Assembly (NCBI GenBank): GCA_049303315.1
Contig: JBAQMZ010000015.1
Location: forward strand, 1 to 64,000
Length of the DNA: 64,000 nt
Source of the DNA: Methanoperedens sp049303315
GTDB lineage: Archaea > Halobacteriota > Methanosarcinia > Methanosarcinales > Methanoperedenaceae
Reading direction: 5' to 3'
Shown here: positions 60,591 through 64,000 of the stretch, piece after piece
Layout of the letters: every line of letters begins with the position of its first letter
Position numbering within the stretch: position 1 is the stretch's first letter
The notes under the pieces: model-generated
What the model was told of the DNA's origin: nothing
Databases searched by the model: none
Seen by the model: only the letters and a program-made list of their open reading frames with translations
Position numbers and translations under genes: made by a program

Positions 60591-60938
60591 ATGAGGCTAA
60601 GCAAACAAAGTTTAATAATCGCAACAATTGTACCATTAATATTTGGCGTAGTGATAATTTCAAATTACATTGATGCATTAAATATATTGCAGCCGCTGGG
60701 ACAATCTACATTTCTGATATATAATCAAGCAGTGATTATAGGTGTTTTTTCATTCCTGGCTCTTGCAGTGTACTGGTGCGTAATGATGTACCTGATATAC
60801 CTGCTCCAGGAGAACCTGCAAATACTGGATGCAAATCTTGATAAGGCGGCAGATATCGGTGCCAAGCACCTTACAGAATCAAAGAACCTGCTGAATCAGG
60901 TTATTGCTATCCTGAAAAGATACGAAACAAGCCAGTAA
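60591..60938 (+). CDS. Membrane protein with C-terminal coiled segment
   Basis: 115 residues with two membrane helices (7-25, 46-72), then a polar helix (LQENLQILDANLDKAADIGA). GGAGGT sets the ATG at 60591 rather than 60567. No family recognised. Its stop lies within a strong terminator hairpin. Confidence 0.72.
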   Translation: MRLSKQSLIIATIVPLIFGVVIISNYIDALNILQPLGQSTFLIYNQAVIIGVFSFLALAVYWCVMMYLIYLLQENLQILDANLDKAADIGAKHLTESKNLLNQVIAILKRYETSQ

Positions 60939-60972
60939 TATGCAATACGCATATTACTAATTTCTTTTTTTT
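60934..60972 (+). terminator. Strong intrinsic-type terminator
   Basis: AGTAATATGC (60934-60943) and GCATATTACT (60949-60958) pair perfectly over 10 bases around AATAC, followed by an 8-T run (60965-60972). The stop codon is in the left arm. Confidence 0.75.
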
Positions 60973-61374
60973 AACGTATACGTATAAGAATCTATAGATG
61001 CATTTTCTTATCCTGCTACTGAAATAAATAACCTTATCTCCGCAATTTTTTAATAAGTACTTGCATTCATCTGCGGTACTTATAGTTGGCCGTACCAGTC
61101 TTCCAGTATTCACTGAGAACCAGCCTCAGGTAGCCATCTTCACCATGGGTTCAGATGACTTTTCTATTGCAAAAAAAATCGTGGCGAAATAATTTCGGGA
61201 CTCTACACCCCCCCAACTTTCAGCGCAAACTATTTAATCATCAATGCTGATTATAAGTCAAGGTTAGTGTTCGGATATCTGCTGTGGTTAAAATGATTAT
61301 ATTTGTCATTATTTTTCCACAGAAGGGTGGTAGACATTAACTTTGGTAAATTAAATGAAAAGAAGGGAGAACAA
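60973..61374. other. Gene-free region upstream of the two-repeat peptide gene
   Basis: About 400 bases. The left part is AT-rich; near 61200 a C-rich string is followed by ACTATTTAATCATC (61227-61240), a possible TATA region for the next gene. No protein-coding frame with a ribosome site seen. A non-coding RNA cannot be excluded. Confidence 0.4.
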
Positions 61375-61662
61375 ATGGAAATTAAAGGTAAAAAATTTAT
61401 AGTACTGTATCTAACAGACTGGCAAAAGCGAATGACCAAAGATTTTCTTGGGACTGATTGTAACTATATTCAGGTTCCCATTGATAAAGGCCCTCCGGTT
61501 CTTTTATATGGAGTTAGGTTTCCAACAACTCCTCAAGTTAAAAGAATGTATTTAACCGACTGGCAAATAAGGGAAATGAAAGATGAGGCTGGTATTTCGT
61601 GCGATTTTATTGAACTTAAAAAGGACCCTATCATAGTTAAATATGGTGTACCTCCGGTATAA
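61375..61662 (+). CDS. Two-repeat small protein, candidate RiPP precursor
   Basis: 95 residues, ATG at 61375 behind AGGGAG. Two similar units of about 36 residues: 11-47 begins LYLTDWQKRMTKDFLGTDCN and ends LLYGV; 58-92 begins MYLTDWQIREMKDEAGISCD and ends VKYGV. Shared: YLTDWQ.R..KD..G..C, an aromatic-I pair after the Cys, a Pro, and YGV. The C-terminus is GVPPV. The nearest gene downstream on the same strand, after a hairpin, codes for a SPASM radical SAM enzyme, which suggests modification of the W, D, K or C residues. No other function suggested by sequence. Confidence 0.72.
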   Translation: MEIKGKKFIVLYLTDWQKRMTKDFLGTDCNYIQVPIDKGPPVLLYGVRFPTTPQVKRMYLTDWQIREMKDEAGISCDFIELKKDPIIVKYGVPPV

Positions 61663-61670
61663 TACTTGAA

Positions 61671-61762
61671 GGCTTGAAGGGCAGTTTCATAATTAATGAT
61701 TAGTTGCAAAATCAACCGAAAAATAAGCGTGCATCTCAAGTTTATGGTACTGCCTTCAAGTC
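61671..61762 (+). promoter_or_regulatory. Long-range stem between peptide gene and SPASM gene
   Basis: CTTGAAGGGCAG (61673-61684) pairs with CTGCCTTCAAG (61750-61760) with one bulged base, extended by two pairs; the loop is about 65 bases. It could attenuate readthrough so that much more peptide than enzyme is made, as is usual in RiPP operons. Confidence 0.4.
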
Positions 61763-61873
61763 GGTATATATTTTCTTACATTAGCTGAAATCAGAATTTC
61801 CTTTCAATATTTTTCGTAAAACAGCAGTGAAACAAGAAATGTATGTAAATATTCAATCAGGAGGAATTTTAGA

Positions 61874-62920
61874 TTGAATAAAATGAATATAAATGAGTGT
61901 TTACCGGAAGCTTGTGTGTGGGAGCTAACATTACAATGCAATATGCGATGTATCCATTGTGGTTCTAGAGCAGGTGGAGCTAGAAATGATGAACTCACCG
62001 TTGATGAATGCTTGGGTATAGCTGATGAACTATTAGAACTTGGCTGTAGGCAGATTACATTCATCGGTGGAGAGGTGTTCCTCTACAAAGGTTGGGAGAA
62101 AATAGCTAGAAAACTTTCTGAAGGCGGTGCCTGGGTTAATATTATTACCAACGCTTTTTTAATGGAGGATGCTCAAATTGAGCAGATTAAATATGCACGA
62201 CTAGTTAATTTGGGTATTTCTGTCGATGGCATGGAGGAAAATCACAATAGAATAAGGAATTCAAATAAATCATTTAAAAAAGTGCTTAAAGCCTTTGAGC
62301 GGCTCCGTAAAGAAAATATACCAATTGCAGTTGTTACAAGCTTATTGGACTTCAATTTTGATGATCTTGAATCCATGTATGAGTTATTTGTGGAGAATGG
62401 CGTATCAGTCTGGCAAATACAGATTGCAACAGCAATGGGTAATATGAAAAAGCATAAAAATTTTCTTCTGAATCCCTCAAAGATTCCTTCGGTTACTAGC
62501 TTCATTAAAGACAAGCGCGATGAGCAACAGATTAGGCTTTATGCAGGTGATGACATAGGTTATTACGATGAAAATGAACTATACTTAAGGAACAGTCCAG
62601 GAACCATTTCTGTATGGCAGGGATGCCAAGCTGGTTTGAGGGTGGTCGGTATAGACAGTGTAGGTAATGTTAAAGGTTGTGAGTCATTGTATGATGATAA
62701 ATTTATTGAAGGTAATTTGCGTGAAGAATCCCTTAAAGAAATATGGTATAAAGAAGGTAACTTTTCTTATAATAGGCAATTTGATCCTAGCAGATTAGCA
62801 GGTAAATGTGCAGGCTGTGATAAAGGACAGGTTTGCCGGGCCGGCTGTCATGGCTTATGTTATTTCACTACTGGTTCAATATTTGAAAACCCTTATTGTT
62901 GTTATCCCAAAATGGAGTGA
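61874..62920 (+). CDS. Radical SAM-SPASM peptide maturase candidate
   Basis: 348 residues, TTG start with GGAGGAA 9 bases before. LTLQCNMRCIHCGSRAGG carries C22, C26, C29; ITFIGGEVFL is the SAM motif (GGE); the C-terminal SPASM region has GCQAGLRVVGIDSVGNVKGC and KCAGCDKGQVCRAGCHGLCY for auxiliary clusters. CGSRAGG after the cluster motif is typical of peptide-modifying members. It follows the two-repeat peptide gene at 211 bases on the same strand. AT-rich like that gene. Confidence 0.85.
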   Translation: MNKMNINECLPEACVWELTLQCNMRCIHCGSRAGGARNDELTVDECLGIADELLELGCRQITFIGGEVFLYKGWEKIARKLSEGGAWVNIITNAFLMEDAQIEQIKYARLVNLGISVDGMEENHNRIRNSNKSFKKVLKAFERLRKENIPIAVVTSLLDFNFDDLESMYELFVENGVSVWQIQIATAMGNMKKHKNFLLNPSKIPSVTSFIKDKRDEQQIRLYAGDDIGYYDENELYLRNSPGTISVWQGCQAGLRVVGIDSVGNVKGCESLYDDKFIEGNLREESLKEIWYKEGNFSYNRQFDPSRLAGKCAGCDKGQVCRAGCHGLCYFTTGSIFENPYCCYPKME

Positions 62921-63074
62921 ACCCCAAAAAGTGGATAGATAGTGGTAACGGTAATCCAGAATACCAGAACTGAGGTTTCAGTTTATTCGTATCATCTGTG
63001 TTCAGCTTTGTGGTTTTTACACTTTTTCATGCCAGACGAGAAGTGCGCAAATAAATCATAATAAAAATCAATCA

Positions 63075-63599
63075 TCACTGAACCATTTTCTGTGCATATC
63101 CGATAAGCCCGCCCGCATCCACTATGCCGCGCACGAAGTCGGGCAGCGGCGTTGCCTGGTAGGTCTGGCCCTTTGTGGTATTGGTGATTATCCCGGACTC
63201 AAAATCGACCTCTATGTGGTCTCCTTCCTCTATCTTATCTGTATCAGGGCACTCAAGAAGCGGAAGTCCGATGTTTATGGCGTTCCTGAAAAAGATGCGC
63301 GCAAAGGATTTTGCGATGATGCATTTCACCTTCGCTCCCCGAAGTGCCAGGGGCGCATGTTCGCGCGATGAGCCGCACCCGAAATTATAGCCTGCCACAA
63401 TGATATCCCCATCCTTTACCCCGCTTGCGAATTCAGGGCGCACACCCTCAAAAGCGTGTTTTGCAAGCTCCTCTTGCTTATTGATGGTGAGGTACTTGCC
63501 CGGGATGATTGCATCGGTGTCTATGTCATCCCCGAATTTCCAGACGTTTGCGGGGAGTTTCAGGTCGGTTTCGAGGTTGACTGTGAGTTTTTGCTTCAT
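63075..63599 (-). CDS. leuD: 3-isopropylmalate dehydratase (LeuD/HacB-type) small subunit
   Basis: 174 residues, swivelling aconitase domain: GDDIDTDAIIPGKYLTI, NFGCGSSREHAPLAL, FARIFFRNAINIGLPLLEC. The loop after GKYL sets the choice between isopropylmalate and homoaconitate; it reads YLTI, which I cannot assign. The large subunit is not adjacent. Acts in leucine/isoleucine synthesis or in coenzyme B synthesis. Confidence 0.88.
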   Translation of the reverse strand: MKQKLTVNLETDLKLPANVWKFGDDIDTDAIIPGKYLTINKQEELAKHAFEGVRPEFASGVKDGDIIVAGYNFGCGSSREHAPLALRGAKVKCIIAKSFARIFFRNAINIGLPLLECPDTDKIEEGDHIEVDFESGIITNTTKGQTYQATPLPDFVRGIVDAGGLIGYAQKMVQ

Positions 63600-63746
63600 G
63601 ACGGGCTGAATTGGCTGGAAGGGTAATAAGATTTATTCAATTACCCAACTTTACCCCAAACTTCTGACAACAAAATCTAAAAAAAATATTTTTCCTAAAG
63701 CAGTAACCTATTTATTAGAATTTTGACCGAAACATATATATGCTTT

Positions 63747-63769
63747 GTTGTCATATAATACATGACAAC
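63747..63769. promoter_or_regulatory. Dyad at the start of the transposase gene
   Basis: GTTGTCAT (63747-63754) and ATGACAAC (63762-63769) form perfect 8-base arms, 7 bases apart. A TATA-like CATATATAT lies at 63733-63741, so the dyad covers the expected transcription start and would give a leaderless message. Confidence 0.45.
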
Positions 63770-64000
63770 AATGAGCTTTATAAAGAAGATCAAAAAGAAA
63801 GGGAAGACCTATGCAATCGAGGTAGAAGGATACAGGGACAAGGATGGAAAAGTAAAGCACAAATACCTGCGATATTTGGGGACGGTGGATGAGAGCGGGA
63901 AAGTAATGTCATCTAAAAAATCGATAACTGTAGATAGAGTGTTACGTTTTGGCTTGCCAGCCATTGTTTCCAGGGCAATAGAACAGTTAAAACTCAATGA
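63762..64000 (+). CDS. IS1634-like transposase, N-terminal part (cut by the window)
   Basis: About 79 residues before the window ends, no stop. SFIKKIKKKGKTYAIEVEGY, then KVKHKYLRYLGTVDESGK is the usual start of IS1634/IS4-superfamily transposases common in Methanosarcinales. The ATG may be 63762 or 63771. It marks an insertion sequence running off the right edge. Confidence 0.75.
   Translation, partial: MTTMSFIKKIKKKGKTYAIEVEGYRDKDGKVKHKYLRYLGTVDESGKVMSSKKSITVDRVLRFGLPAIVSRAIEQLKLN

Overview
The window is chromosomal DNA of a euryarchaeon. Replication and repair are archaeal (Orc1/Cdc6, RfcS, RadA, two multi-OB RPA proteins, an RPA-associated protein), ribosomal proteins eL39 and eL31 sit beside aIF6, and lipid genes are archaeal (HMG-CoA reductase, a UbiA-type prenyltransferase that fits archaeal lipid synthesis). 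Coenzyme F420 is implied by CofC and an FprA-type flavodiiron protein. With NifB, DUF366, UPF0147 and HVO_0476-type proteins, this points to a methanogen or ANME relative in the Methanosarcinales; a Ca. Methanoperedens-like genome is my best guess, but it is inference. Many starts have a clear GGAGG or GGTGA Shine-Dalgarno, others look leaderless.

Layout: 0-2.3 kb, a small membrane peptide and a PAPS-reductase-like fusion protein. 2.4-5.2 kb, six tandem paralogous membrane proteins followed by an XRE regulator. 5.2-9.2 kb, a Yip1 / ABC ATPase / secreted protein / MacB-like permease operon. 9.2-12.3 kb, a phosphoesterase with the RPA operon. 12.6-13.6 kb, an HTH-nucleotidyltransferase / HEPN-like pair. 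13.6-20.6 kb, regulators with a hairpin array between them, RfcS, a radical SAM protein, HMG-CoA reductase and the eL39-eL31-aIF6 operon. 20.8-30.5 kb, PurM, ferritin-like protein, LarE, NifB, rubredoxin, FprA, PyrF, NadA, UbiA, HisB and the HARP RNase P. 30.6-40.6 kb is mostly AT-rich accessory DNA interrupted by hisF and a CNNM protein: a dGTPase homologue, PIN toxin modules (one broken), a nuclease/HhH fusion, a dCTP-deaminase-like membrane protein with a radical SAM-SPASM enzyme, and a PEP-synthase-like fragment protein. 40.6-45 kb, HisS, signal peptidase and Orc1/Cdc6 with a replication origin carrying ORB-like repeats. 45-60.5 kb, an Rsm22-like methyltransferase, an orphan PD-(D/E)XK protein, phosphoglycolate phosphatase, RadA (with an ORB-like site upstream), a second RPA, PdxS, CofC, an Lrp/aminotransferase pair, membrane proteins, CTP synthase and Pcm. 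60.6-64 kb, a membrane protein with a strong terminator, a two-repeat peptide beside a radical SAM-SPASM enzyme (candidate RiPP cassette), a LeuD-type subunit and the start of a transposase gene.

The most promising unexplained systems are the two-repeat peptide plus SPASM enzyme (61.4-62.9 kb), the NucS-like nuclease fused to a HhH/4Fe-4S glycosylase-like domain (36.2-37.6 kb), the membrane dCTP-deaminase-like protein coupled to a SPASM enzyme (37.8-39.8 kb) and the six-paralogue membrane operon whose conserved C-terminal codons double as ribosome binding sites (2.5-5.1 kb). Several small genes were found by reading the sequence: eL39, rubredoxin, a zinc ribbon behind NifB, Cys-rich miniproteins, a VapB remnant partner and a 52-residue protein beside Pcm. 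I saw no CRISPR array, tRNA or rRNA.
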